The notes: generated by a model not told the origin, from the sequence alone. Shown: positions 1 through 12,700, numbered from the stretch's first letter. The stretch: DNA of 64,000 bases from Aplidium turbinatum (GCA_918807975.1 OU964923.1:7068001-7132000); one strand, 5' to 3'. A program made the numbers and translations.

Positions 1-543
1 AGTAGATGTCAATTCAACAGAAAAAAAAACACGTTTCAAAACAGAGACTCAATCGATTGATGAAGATGCGATCGTTAGACTAAAATCCTCCGAGATCCTT
101 GGGCTTCAGGACATAAATGTAGAGTCGGTAAACAAAGTTAACACATTTAAGTTTCGCGTAAGATGTAAGGCTGTATTTCAATTATGAGTTGTGAAGTCAA
201 GCGAAAAATATGCTTCGACTCTTCAGTTTATCGGCCGACTCCGGCTTCAGTGTTGTCAGACCATTTAGGGTTGCTCAATTTATTTAAACTTTTGTATTTT
301 TTTAAAATTTAATTTCACTTAAGTTTTGACTGAAATCCGAAAAAAGATTGCACGCAAAAATTTTATTGTTTATCGTTTTGTATCAAGCAGGAATCGCAGT
401 CGGCCTTTTGTAACGACTCCGACTCTGGATATGCCAAAACCCTCCGACTTCACAGCCCTGGTTTATAGAGCAGGATTGAAACAGAATGACGCAGAAACTT
501 ATGATTTCCATTTTGTCAAATACGAGCCCATAGTTAGCCTAAC

Positions 544-697
544 CTTGCTTTTGCTCGCCTCGCTGGCTTTCTTCAGTTTTCCAGCCCAATCTTCTTCAGT
601 TTGTTTCAGCTTGCTCTTGAGCGCTTCAAAGTGGCTGGACTGTTCGAACACGGCGTTTTTCGCTTTGCGCAGTTCTTCGTCGTAGTCTCGACGCAGC
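544..697 (-). CDS. coiled-coil exon, continues off the window
   Basis: Phase 2 to 0, 51 codons of charged helix: RRDYDEELRKAKNAVFEQSS and KQTEEDWAGKLKKASEASKS. Acceptor CCACTTAG, donor AAG|GTTAGG. GC-richer than its flanks, like the other coding exons. Product not recognised; further exons should lie below position 1. Confidence 0.6.
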
Positions 698-937
698 CTA
701 AGTGGTCAAACAAACATTAAGCGGAATTCCTCGAAAAAGTTTTGAAGAAATTAATAAAGTACGCGGCAAATTTCAGCTAAAAACATCCCTCTATATATAT
801 CTAGAAACAACATATAATTCCAGTTGGGTTGACAATCTAAGGAAGCAGTTTATGTAAGTTCCATTATTAGTTGATAGAAACTCTTGCACGCATGTTATTT
901 CAGAGGTTTATTTAACAAATCTCAAAATTAGGAGAAC

Positions 938-1027
938 CTGTGTGAAACGAAGATAATCTCAGCTTGAACGACAGCCTCTCTCGCCACCGTGGACGCATGC
1001 TCACCGATCTCGCTTGGCTGAAGACAC
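938..1027 (-). CDS. small coiled-coil exon
   Basis: A 90-base exon, phase 2 in and phase 2 out, encoding GEHASTVAREAVVQAEIIFV. The AREAVVQAEI pattern echoes the repeated motif of the 2469-2852 exon. It joins in phase to the 544-697 exon. With a stop in the 1609-1800 exon, these two belong to an alternative transcript or another gene. Confidence 0.5.
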
Positions 1028-1608
1028 CTGTTGTAAGACAACCACGTCATTGATCAGTGGTAGAGGCAAATAAGGTCTTAAAAAGAAATAAGAACGTTAA
1101 CAACTTCGATTTTGTCGAGCAGTCGATTGTCTTTATCCCATTTCTATATATTTTGTGGCCATCGGTGTTTCTCCTTTAACCTTTTGATTACTGCTGCATC
1201 GCTGCCATGATATAGCCCCGATCAAAATGCTTTTCAAACAAAGAAGCTTGAAGAAAAGTAGACCAGTTAAACTTAGTATCGTCGAAGCATTTGATACGTT
1301 ATCTTCCTTCTTGAAGAAAATAAGTTGGAATGACAAGATAATTCTGACGAGCAAGTGAAGTGGTTACCACAGAAATAGGATCGTCGCCCGTTCCATACGT
1401 CATACAGCAGCTATAGAACGTCATTGTTTTTGAACGACTCATCAATTGTTTGTAGACATTTGATTAAAAAGGAATTTAACACTAAATTTTATAATTTAAA
1501 CAGGTTACAACTGCCCTAGCTAAAACAAGGTATATGCTAAACATTGATACATTTTACATTTGTACCGCAAACGACTCTTTTGTGATGTTTGATAGAAGAC
1601 AAATATAA

Positions 1609-1800
1609 TTACTTGTGCAGGGCAGCATCTGTTTGTAGAAGTTGGGCGCCCAGTTTCGACAAGGATTGGACATCTACAGACATGCATTTCAAATCATCGA
1701 ATAGACGTTGAAAAAACGTCGCTTCTTGATCAAGGTAAGTCGCTTCAGACGAAGAAGGAGGTGTCACGGATTGGGCCCCATGCAAAGTACCGTAGTCAAC
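1609..1800 (-). CDS. terminal coiled-coil exon with stop
   Basis: Enters in phase 0 after AACTTCCAG and encodes 63 residues, including ATYLDQEATFFQRLFDDLKC and a helical end, then TAA at 1609-1611. No donor in a suitable phase precedes the stop, so it reads as a last exon. No AATAAA is obvious close downstream. Confidence 0.58.
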   Translation of the reverse strand, partial: VDYGTLHGAQSVTPPSSSEATYLDQEATFFQRLFDDLKCMSVDVQSLSKLGAQLLQTDAALHK

Positions 1801-2074
1801 CTGGAAGTTACATATTGACACCAAACCGAACCACCTAAAGTTGTCCTGTTTCATCAACATGTCATTTTTTTAACTTTTAAAACTTAACGCAAAAAGCTTT
1901 CCAGGTGATGCAAGACCGTCATCATTATTACACAATTTTGTAGAAAAAAATGTACATTTTCGGTAATATTGAACGTGTAAAATGCGAAAACTATAACGCA
2001 CCCTATATGACTTAAGTTATGGCATGTGAACTATTTTTTTCTATCTGAAATTGGTGACGAAAAACGTAATAAAC

Positions 2075-2299
2075 CATAAGTTCCTCAACAAGCAGCACCT
2101 GCTGTTCCCACGTAGGCATGTCGGAGTACGGTGGCGCTATGGACTCAGTATCAATCTGCACCGCTAGAGACGATACAGCGGCCAGGTCTTGGGTTTTGCA
2201 AGCGGTGACCAGTTCACGGAGTTTCCGAATGGCTGCATCCGCACGGTGGCGCGCTTGCCTTGCTTCCAAGGACAAACGGGATATCCTCTCGTTGTATAC
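2075..2299 (-). CDS. coiled-coil exon, tail gene or long isoform
   Basis: Enters in phase 0 after ATTTCATGTTTAG and encodes a basic helix (RLSLEARQARHRADAAIRKL) ending VLLVEELM. The donor is taken as ATG|GTTTAT; TAC|GTTTTT (end 2066) keeps the same phase and cannot be excluded. Confidence 0.6.
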
Positions 2300-2468
2300 C
2301 TAAACATGAAATTTTTTTTATTAGTTTTTCAAAAATACAACACAAATACACTGTAACAGATGATAAATATACAGGTGGTCTAGTACAAAATAATGGACTA
2401 ACTCAGTCTTCTGCTATTAATAAAAAAACCTTAAGAATAATCAAATGAAGTTTTTGTACGCCACCAAC

Positions 2469-2852
2469 CTGAAGCACATAACTGATGTGGGCATGTGCCA
2501 CCATGGCGTTAGAGAGATCCGAATTCGAACCTAATGCTTTGGAGCGGTGGGAGGAACTTCGGCCTCGGTTTAAGAGCCAAGTCTCCTTTAATGTCGATAT
2601 TTCCCTCATCAGTAATCCTTCTAGAGTTAGCTTCTGTGCCAATGTGTCCACATACTGCAGCAGTCCCCCTGCTGCGTGGTGGGGTAGGGTGTCGGTGTAA
2701 TCAGCGGCAGACGGTTGAGGTTGAGACGTGTTCTGTCGGTTATTATGGTTGAAGTTAGGTTGATTGCGGCCACTGGCGGCAACCCCAGGTTGTGATTGGC
2801 TGTGACGAAGCGTGACGGCCATTTCAGCCAATAGCAGCGCTTGTGTGCTTAT
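2469..2852 (-). CDS. coiled-coil exon, tail gene or long isoform
   Basis: Encodes 128 residues in phase 0/0 with acceptor TTGTTCCAG and donor CAG|GTTGGT. Two segments share a pattern: STQALLLAEMAVTL and AQKLTLEGLLMREISTL. An Asn/Gln/Ser-rich spacer lies between them. The repeated (L)xxEALLxxEIxxL pattern suggests an internally repeated helical tail. Product not recognised. Confidence 0.65.
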
Positions 2853-3204
2853 CTGGAACAATTCAAATCATTAAAACGTCACATGTGTCATACCTGTCAC
2901 AAGTGACTGTTGACAAGGTGGTTAAATCTTTCCGCATGTGACAAAACTTCAATACACTTAAGTTTTCCTTGACAATTTACACGAAGCAACAAATGGCAGC
3001 ATAAGTTGATGAGGATGTAGGCTTTAAACCGGTATGGCACTCGAAAACAAAAAAATGAAAAGTTACTTATGTAAAGAACTAAAGATGCATCAACGTACTT
3101 AAGACAAAGTGCTCCAAAAGGACCAAAACGGAGCCTTAAAAGATAACACGAGATATTTACAGATTCAAAGCAAACGCAACCGACTCTAGAACTAGGTGTT
3201 GTAC

Positions 3205-3652
3205 CTGTTTGGCGAACAACTGAGCAGCAACGTTTTCACTGAGTTGTTCAGATGAGATCGGGTGATGAGGAAATTTTGGCGAGGATTCGGTGGGACTGAC
3301 CAAGCGGCCATCGAAATTTTTTAACCGTTCTGTCAACTGCCGAAGCCGGGAAACCGGGGTTTCGTCGGCAATGTCTGCACTCGGGGAAGAAGGCGGTTGT
3401 GTCCAAGTAGAGAGCTCTGCACGCCCAGACGATAACTGAAGAATGTCTTGTAAAACCGCTTCAAGCATTTTAGTAGCACTGTTCGTATTATTAGCGTGGC
3501 TAATGTGAGAAGCGCGGGAATGGAGTTCACCAAGGCAATCCTTTGTTGCTTGAAGTCTTTCATCTAATTCCTTGTGACTAAGTTTCAACTCATCGATGAC
3601 ATTTTTAAACTCTTCAGATGTGGCTTCTTGCTTCCTTTCCAGTTTCTTCAAC
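3205..3652 (-). CDS. coiled-coil exon, tail gene or long isoform
   Basis: A 448-base exon entered in phase 2 through acceptor TTGTTTGACAG; donor CAG|GTACAA, exit phase 0. It encodes 149 residues: a helical start (KKLERKQEATSEEFKNVIDE), a Ser/Pro region and a helical end (SEQLSENVAAQLFAKQ). Product not recognised. Its phase does not join MPRIP exon 32 directly, so either an unseen exon intervenes or this is a separate gene. Confidence 0.65.
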
Positions 3653-3939
3653 CTGTCAAACAACATGAGAAAGATTAAATTCTGACCAAGGCGACGAAAC
3701 CACTTTCGGATTGTAGAAGCAATTGAAACTGAACTTATTTTGGTATATTCCGTCACCCGCGAAATGTCAAAGTTTTTTTTCTCCCATAAACATTAAACAC
3801 CGTTATTATGATTCTGCTTTCAAAGTTTAGGGCAACCTGGATAATGATTGTGAAGAAAGGAGCGTTCTTTCCGGCTATCAGCACAAGGCTGAGCACTCAC
3901 TAGTACAGCTCAGCCTTATGGGCGAAACACGGTGTCTAG

Positions 3940-5963
3940 TAGGGTGTTTCATTTTTTCACCATTTTTGAAATTCAAAATGCCTGGGGTCCCATCTGGTGG
4001 TATTTGGGGAAAAAAGTTTACACCCCAATTTTTTTTCAATTATGACGTCATATTGAGGTGGTCCACGAGGTTTGAAATTTTTGGGCCTCAAAATCTCGAA
4101 ATTTGGCCGTATCTCCGGAACCACACATCATAGATCGACAAAATTAGTATCAAAATGCGCAGAAGGGTCGGTTTCCTATACCAGATGTAGAGGATATTAA
4201 GGTCTATGTGGTTCAGAAAAAAAGTTATTTCAAAAAATCTGATTTTCGGTCAATTTTCTCCTGATGAACAAAGATCAGGTGATCAAGATAAGAAATTTTT
4301 CTGTATTTTTCCATTCTTGGAAGTTGCTATTGCGTAATAATAGTCCTTGTTTGTTTTGCGAGAGATGAAATGGTAATTTGAAGGTATTACTATTATAATA
4401 TTAATGTAACCGTTGAGAAAGAGGTATGCTGCTCACCTGCTTTAGATTAAGTGTCATTATGGCATTAAGGTCAGGTATCAGTATGTCGATGCAAAACTTC
4501 AAGGAATTGGAGAGAAATGTGCTTCTCCTTAATTCAGATATAGTCAGTCACTATTTTAACTTGAGGAAGAAAGTAGCCGAAACTAATCCTAAGTTTTTGA
4601 AGAAAATACCCCATTTCCAAGATTTGAAAGATGAACTGCTGAAAGATGTAGTTGGCATATGGAACAAAGCTGGTCTTCCAATGCTCAGCAAACAGAGAAA
4701 CCTAGCACTTCTGGCATACAATCTGCCAAAGCATCGGCACTGGTATGTTTGAAACAGAGAAAAAGAAATGAAGTAGTTAGATGTCTTCTACACAGTAGCG
4801 AAAGCGACTCTGATGGGGAAATGAATTGGGAAGATGATAAGGAATACGAGCCTCTGAAACCAACTGTTTGGGGAAAAGTGTACAAGAAAGTACATTCTTT
4901 TTCAATAAATGATAGAAGTTGTGTACTTGCTGATCGTAGGATGACTTCGGTACGCCAGCAGTCAGATCTTATGAGGTCGGTTCTTGGAAAAGATCAAGTA
5001 GCTGCAATGCTGCATCACCTTCGACAGCATACCGCCAACGACAAAAAACGCGAGAAAAATTTCTGATGGAAAGTGAGAACCTTTTCAACTCAGCTTCTGC
5101 CATGCAGTTATGTTATGATGGGCGCGTTGTCGATAAAATAGATCGATACGTTTTCTTGGGTCAACTTGTTGATGATAATGGCATGAAGCACGGAAGTGTG
5201 CTTCTTGTTAAATCTTTTCCCAAAAGTGTGTCGGTCACTGCAGAACTGATTTTTGGCACCATCATCCAGGAGGTTTGCAGAGTTCACCTATCCCAAGTAT
5301 ATTCAGTCATGGCTGATACGACTGCTCTCAACACAGGAAAAAAAAGTCCGGAGAATACTCGACTGGTCAATTATCTTAATGATGAAGTTGGTCATGATAT
5401 TCATACCCTTTAATGCATGTTCCACATAAACGAAATGTATCTTTCCCATGTCATTTCTTTTGTGGACGGCGCCAAGAAGGGTCCCGGAGCAATGCAAGAT
5501 GGGGCTTTGCTTAACCAGATAGCAAGACTAGACAAGCCCAGTACTGAAACATTAACACCAACTATTATTACGCAATAACAGCTTCCAAGAGTGGAAAAAT
5601 ACAGAAAAACTTTATCTTGATCACCTGATCTTTGTTCATCAAGAGAAAATATACCAAAAATCAGATTTTTTTAAATAACTTTTTTTCTGAACCACATAGA
5701 CCTTAATATTCTCTACATCAGGTATAGGAAACCGACCCTTCTGCGCATTTTGATACTAATTTTGTCGATCTATGATAAGCGGTTCCGGAGATACGGCCAA
5801 ATTTCGAGATTTTGAGGCCCAAAAATTTCAAACCTCGTGGACCACCTCAATATGACGTCATAATTGAAAAAAAATTGGGGTGTAAACTTTTTTCCCCAAA
5901 TACCACCAGATGGGACCCCAGGCATTTTGAATTTCAAAAATGGTGAAAAAATGAAACACCCTA
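3940..5963 (+). mobile_element. DNA transposon with about 400-bp inverted repeats
   Basis: Ends are TAGGGTGTTTCATTTTTTCA and its inverse. The repeats (3940-4344 and 5561-5963) are nearly identical and the 8-bp duplication GTGTCTAG (3932-3939, 5964-5971) is exact, so insertion is fairly recent. The core holds three plus-strand open frames in three different frames (4426-4752, 4659-5066, 5066-5413), reading like one broken gene. The last contains MADTTALNTGKKS, and a following stretch reads CMFHINEMYLSH, which resembles the DDE-type catalytic core of little-studied cut-and-paste transposases. Superfamily uncertain: hAT, P and Merlin-like elements make 8-bp duplications, but such long repeats are unusual for them. 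It lies upstream of the 3652 exon and below MPRIP exon 32. Confidence 0.85.
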
Positions 5964-6234
5964 GTGTCTAGCGCTGTCCATTCTTGCTACAATCGGCTGC
6001 CAAGAAACTGGATAATGATATTAACATTTTGATGGCACAGTGTTACATCATAAATTATTTTGCCTGAATGATTTTGTTGCGTCCTTGCTAACTCGGTGCT
6101 AGACCGCTAATGCCAGCAGACCGACGTTAAATTAACGTAATAATGGATTGCTTTCCTGACTGAGAATTTACAGAATGTTTTTTTGTGAAAAAAAAAGCTT
6201 CACACACTCTTAACCTAAAAACCTTACTAAAACT

Positions 6235-6505
6235 TTGATTGTTCTGGATATGAATCGGGAACTACTAAATTATAATATCAACATCGTTAGCATGCCATCC
6301 GTTGCTTTATATCAAAATGTTAAAAAAATACAAAAAAAAGAAGGTCAATTACACCCACAACCAGCTCTCCCAAAAGATCTTAAATGTGCCAAATGTAACC
6401 GAACTTTTAAAGCCAGGATCGTACTCATTAGCCATTCAAGACCTCATCGTTAGCGTTTTTATTGCGAAGACCATCATTCTCGGAGATGAGGGATAGCCAT
6501 CATCC
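6235..6505 (+). mobile_element. LINE 3' fragment with zinc-finger tail
   Basis: The plus frame ends DLKCAKCNRTFKARIVLISH, then two further His residues and a stop: the C2H2-like tail found at the C terminus of many animal non-LTR retrotransposon proteins. A characteristic 3' end follows and stops near 6505. No reverse transcriptase is present, so this is a 5'-truncated copy beside the MPRIP poly(A) signal. Confidence 0.55.
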
Positions 6506-6511
6506 GTTGCT

Positions 6512-6517
6512 TTTATT
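6512..6517 (-). promoter_or_regulatory. polyadenylation signal of MPRIP
   Basis: AATAAA on the minus strand, 22 bases past the stop of exon 32. It supports transcript ends here. It sits against the 3' end of a LINE relic on the opposite strand. Confidence 0.55.
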
Positions 6518-6538
6518 GTCCCAGCAACACACGTTGAA

Positions 6539-6715
6539 TTAATATAAAAAGGGGAATTTCGTCGGGTAGTAAACTGACTTGGTGGTGAGTCTTTCGTCTG
6601 TTTGCATTTCCCTTTCTTCAGCTTCTTTCAGCATATTTTCACTCCGCTTCAGTCTATTCTCACTCTCATTCAGGTCTTCAGTCTTCTTTTCAATTTCCAA
6701 TTCCAATCGATGAAT
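6539..6715 (-). CDS. MPRIP: MPRIP exon 32, likely last exon
   Basis: Coiled coil (RLELEIEKKTEDLNESENRL), then a short tail ending KFPFLY and TAA at 6539-6541. A minus-strand AATAAA lies about 22 bases beyond. A weak donor at TCA|GTTTAC (exon end 6575) could let some transcripts splice onward to the coiled-coil exons below 3.7 kb, though those enter in a different phase. Confidence 0.72.
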   Translation of the reverse strand: MHRLELEIEKKTEDLNESENRLKRSENMLKEAEEREMQTDERLTTKSVYYPTKFPFLY

Positions 6716-9700
6716 CTAAGGTGGAAGGGATTAGTTAGTAGTTGTGGTTGTGGTTATATTGACGTAAGGATGTGTAGCCTACGGTTTGCAAACGAAATTT
6801 ACAGAAACCGCTCAATACCGGAAAATAATTGTGGTAAAATTAATTAAAATTGACGTTAAAATTACACAACAGTGATACTTGTTTTGAAATAGAAAACTAT
6901 GACGATGATGCTTTAACAAAAAAATCCATGCATGACAGTGATTGAACGTCCACGTAAGTCAAATTGAAGCAAAATACGACTTTTTTTTCAACGTAATGAC
7001 ATCATTTTTTCATGACGTCATCACAATGCAATTACGTCACAACTACATAACAAAACAAGTACCTTTTGTAGTAAGGTCTCCCTCTCTACAGAGATGTGCG
7101 GGTCGGACACTCTTCTAGATGATGGTTCCAGGGACTGTATGCGGGCGGCTATCATCTGGCCGGTGCCGCCCATCTCGGCCTCCAGTTCCGTCAGTTTCGC
7201 CTGGGTGGGAAAGTTGTGGCGTTATTTGTGTTGAACTTTCATAAATTGAACTCTTCCTCACGTCGGATGAAAAAATAATAATTTGAAGGTTTATGTTGGG
7301 AAATGTCGATCAAAATTAAAGTTGAAAGGAATTAAAAAGTACACAATGCCTTTCTCTTGTTTTATATTTTAAATAAACTGATTTTTTTTATATGTGTTTT
7401 TTTTTATCCGGACAACCCAGCCGTTGAAAATTTCAATTAAGTGGACGGGAAGGCAAGAAAGCCAATCACTATGCTCCGCCTTCAGGCATGTCTTCAAGTG
7501 TCTGCCAAAAAGCACATTCGAGTGCTCTTAGGCAGTGTCGAACCCGCACAATTTCAAGCGTCCTGCTAGGGATACATATCGTTAGATAATTCCGACAACA
7601 CCCGATGTAATTTTAATGAACCACAAAGTTACAATTCCAACATCCGTCTTCACCCTCTCTACCTTAAAGCTGCTCTCGCTTGAGGAGGAGCTTCGAGAGC
7701 GGATGTCCTCAATGTCTCCCAGTTGCTTCTCAGCTGCTTTTAAGCGCAACCGCAAGTCCTTGATGGTCTGCTCTGATTGGCTAGATTTCGCAACCTGTTG
7801 GTTACACAAATATTGTGATATTTCAATTTCTCGTACTTATTGACATCATCATGCTTTGAACGGGAACGCCAGCGAGAAAATGCGCAGAAAAGACGGTTTG
7901 CTATCTTGTCAAGGAAATCAAATATCTTCTGACAGGTGTCAAACGTACAACAATGCTTGATAGGAACGACTCGGCTACATGTCTTGCAATCCAAATAATA
8001 TATTTGTTTGTATTATATCTTGTGTGTTTTACCTTTTATTGCAATTTAATCTAAATGACCAAAAGCAAAAAGTGGATGCATCTAATCAGGTCTTACCAAA
8101 TTGCAAAAAAAAAATGTGAACGAAAATCCTAATGGCTATTATTGTTGTTTTAAAATCCAAATTAGTTAGAACATTATTTTTGCTCCAAATACGTTTTTAC
8201 ACTCTTAAACGTGGTCATAGAAAACCATATCATTCTGCACATTTTGACCCCGACTTTGTCATTCTACGAAAAGCGGTTTTTGAAATACGCCAAAATTGAA
8301 GTGAACAAAATTTCAAGGGACGTGCCACACATTTTGACCTGAAATATTGTGTGTCGAGTTTGTAACCACCCCTTCCCCGCATCAGTCGCCAGGCTTTTTG
8401 AAAATTAAAAATGGTGAAAATATGTAACACTCTGTACCAGCAAATGCAAACAAGACTTGGCTAACCTCGTCCTTTAGCTTTTTGTTGTCGGATTTAATAT
8501 CTTTGAGCTTTTTATGCAAGGAAGTCTTTTCACTTTCAATACTCTTCAAACGACCATTGAGCTGAAAGGAAAGACAAATTATACAATCAAAGAAATCTTG
8601 TAGGAGAAGTTGCATTATGGAAGAAAGTTTATGTTGCTGTGGTTACAAGGCCCATCCCACCTCTTCCAGTTGCTTTTCATTGGCAGCATAATCTTCATCA
8701 TGCTCTTCCAACATCTTTCGGTGCCGGTGACAATTATCTTTCTCTTTGGTTAAATCCTCCTGGAAATTAAAAGTGAATATAAAAGAAATTAAATTTTAAC
8801 ACTGTAATAAAAAAAATTGCAAATTATTTGTCGCCTACTGCACGCGCTGCGGAAATAAGGATAAACAATCCTGACAGCTGTGTTTGTTGCAGTGTTTTTT
8901 TGCAAATGCACCGTGATGTGACAATACAATATGCTGTCTAATAGTTTCCTAGCTGCTATGAATAAGCTGTCGAAGATACGATTTTTTTTTATCGCGAAAA
9001 AATATGTTTATTTTTTCTTCCACTACTAATTCTGCCCCAAAGGTCTCGTCCACCAGTAATTTCTTACCTTTGTGGTGCGCAAACCATCAAATAAGTGAGT
9101 GCCCAAGGGGCACATAATAGAAGAGAACGGTACGCACACAGTAGCACAAACGTGGACAGAAATACCTGCAGTGATTTGTTGTGGTGTTGATAGACTTGGC
9201 TTTCAGTGATAAGCTTTTCGATTTGTTCCTTCAGCTTCTTTTCGTTTGAACGGGAGTTGTTGAGGTCGCTTTGAAGTTTCTTCACAGACGCTTCCGCATC
9301 GTTCCTGAACGTTGCAAAAACGTTAATCATAAACGCTAATCAGACAATGGTTATTTTTTACGCATAAAATAAAATTCTACCTAGCCCTTCAGAGGCACCG
9401 TAGGCCTAAACAATAAAAGTATTTTTTAGCCTCTTTAGCCTCACACAAGACACAATCTTAGTTGTATTTTAGTTGAAAATAAATTTAGCAATAACGCAAA
9501 AGTATCAAAGCGAGCAATAATCGTCCAGTGACGTTGAAACAATGTAAAACAAGGCAGATTTTTTTAGCAAGACATGAACTCTTCATTCAAAAAGTAAAAT
9601 TTAAATCGTAACAAAAACATAGAAACAACATAAAATAAAGCAAGCAACCTGTGGGTGGTTATGATCGTGATATCTTTGTCCGTGGTTGTCATGACCGCTT

Positions 9701-12700
9701 TCATTTCATGCAGTTGTTCCTCATAACTATCACGACATATTTATATGATTACATGAACCTCACACAAAGGTGACAAGCACATGTTAAAGTTAATCTTTTT
9801 AGTTGTTTCATTACATTTTTAATACAATTGATTTGAATCAAACTCGGTAGCGATTTGCTTGCAATTTAATGATTGAGACGAAATGTCGGATTGATCTACC
9901 ACAACAGAAAATGTGATCGGAGTTTTCACTAAGCAATCAACATGCAAACAATAGCTGTACAACAGGCAAAGGCTAAACATGACTTAGCCAGCAAACTTTT
10001 TCCTTCTTATAGTTTCAACGTCGTTTGACGTTAGACCGATGTAAAAAGGAAAAGTTTTTGTGCTATCTGGGACGTTATAGACAAAGATTCTATTTGAAAA
10101 CTAGGAAATTTCCAGCTTGCCTTTTCATCATTTGGTTGGCTTCGCTTAGCCGATCCTCCAAGATCTTCTGATTCTGGCATCTTTCTTCAAATGCCTCTTG
10201 CATCTCTCGCATCTCCGACTCCTGCTGTTCGGTACGACCACGCAACATCCCAATGTGGTCTTGAAGAAGTTCTTCCTGTAAAACAAAAAGATGCTGATAA
10301 AATTCCTCCAACAAACATAAAACAATGTCACAAAACCTATGCAATATGCATACTCCGTTTCCGTTTCCAGATTGTTCTACAATAGAAGAAGCATTAAAGG
10401 CCAAGACAACGTCACGCATCGATTCGATTCTAGTTATTCTGGGCACACCGAGCCACGTCAGAAGAAGATAAGGAACTTTGAACAAAGTTGCTTGATTAAT
10501 GATTGGTGAACGGACAACTGTTCATAACAGCGTCGATAAAATCAACAGAAACAAGCAAACAAGTCAGGTATGTATTTGTCACAAGCGCCATTTTTTGATG
10601 GGGCGATCACATCGTCCACGTTCGATACTTTACTGAGAAGTTATCTAATACAAAAAACTTGTTGCAGATGACACTTCCGAACACCCTTGAAGAGCAGCAC
10701 CTCCTTGTTGTGATCCTTTTGCATGTGGATCTGTCGTTCCAGATCCCGTATCTTCCTCTGAGCATCCAAATGAAGAGTTTCAGTCTTCTTCAACTGCAAT
10801 TCGTTGGCTTCCAGATCTTTTGTTACAGTGCTCACTTTCCTAAATGAAAAATAAAAAAAATAAAAAAAACATATAAGAAAATGGCAGTAAGAGAGATTTC
10901 ACCACTCGGTAGAGTAAATATGAGTAGTACGAGGGAGTGTTTACGTTTGGCAATGCGGATAACTTTTCAAATAACTCAAGTAAAACCTGTCCGCCAAACC
11001 AAAAATGTCATAATTTTCCAATAACAAACGATTAATTTGATTGATTACTGATCACGGGAATCTTTATTCTCGGATTGAAAGTGTCTTTCTTGGAAGCTTC
11101 AGTAAAAAAGCAGTTTTGCATAGTCTTAAAGACTTTGAACCACTAACACAGGGCTGGTTACCGAAGTTGACAGAGGGAAGTTTCCGCTTATTGTTGTCTG
11201 TGAACGATTCCACCCACTGGGTTCCGCTGAATGGAGAGTTGTCGTTGTGTTGGCTCAGGCACACACCACTACAGTTTTCTAATTTCTTCGTTTACAATTA
11301 GCCCGTTTAACCGAGTAAACTATCGTACAACTATAATGTACAATTATTGTACATTGTACAGGATGAGCAACACTGCATAATCTAAAAACGTAATGGAGAT
11401 GTAAAAATTTGTTTGTTTTGACATTAAAAAACACCCACATTGTGAGAGTAAAACTGTGCATTGTGCAAGCACTGCCAAGCTACCTACCTCATATGCTCTT
11501 TCTCCATTTCATCTCGCCTGGCCTTCTCAAGCCTGAGTTCATTCTGCAGATTGGTGACTTGGGTTTCTGCAAGTTGTGCCTCGGACACCGATATGTCCAG
11601 CTTCATGGTGCACTCGCGCAACTCACTGCTCTGTTTCCGCAGAGTGCCTTGAGTTTCGGACAACTCCTGTATCAAGAGACCAAGATATGTCATGTTAGTC
11701 AGAGAAAGCGAAAAAATAGTCTGAAAGCATGATAAGCATGAAAGAATTTAAAACAAGATGCTATGACATTTAAAATCATGTGCAGACCTAGGTCGTCAAA
11801 ACGATTGATGCCGATTTCACAAACAACTAGTAGGAACCAATAGTCGCCACAGTAATAAAACCAGGAGCCTGGTGAACATTCTGGTTCGATTGCCAAGTAA
11901 ATTGAAGCCACAGATCTTTCAGTGTTTGCTTCATTTAATACTAAGCAATACTAAAGGGTTTGATAACACTTTGTCAATTAAGGTACAAAGTATGGCAGCG
12001 TGTTTTACCAGGCATGAAAAGCTGAGTCTACCTGCTTCAGGTGATTGATCACATTGCTTTGGTCTCCTTCTATGAGGGGTGGCTTGGGGCTGCCATCAAC
12101 AGTGGTGTATTCCGACTCAGGACTGGAGTCAACCTTAAAAGAAAGCAGAAACATCGATTGCGTCACTTTGATGCAAATATTCGGTGTAGTTGATCTTGGA
12201 AATGGTCAGCACTCCAGCATCAAGGATTACGATAAGGTTCAAGCAATATGCAGTGTCATCTCACACCGTCGAGATGATTACGCTCTGCTGTTGACAAAAT
12301 GTCGCAGTATTTTAAACTTATGAGCCCGCAAAGAAACATGGCATCTTCACTAGCAGCAACATTAAATTTTATTTTGAGAGCAATTTTTAGCCTGTCGTGA
12401 TCAAAAAGGCATTGAATGGCACTGTATCATGTAGTGACGAAGATTATCTTCATCAAATCTTTACTATTATGCTCACAAATGTACACAACAGAATAAAAGA
12501 GAAGTGGTTAGACATTTACTTTCGAATCCTCATCTTGAGATGAATTTCTTTCTGTTTCTACCCGTTCCATTTGTTTCTTAAGGGAATCAACCTAGAAAAA
12601 TAAATGATCCGTCAGAGCAAGACAATTCAATGAGTTCAACAAACATTGTGAGACATTTCAAATGAAGATGCTACAGTGGATGTTACTTTATTGTGTCTGT

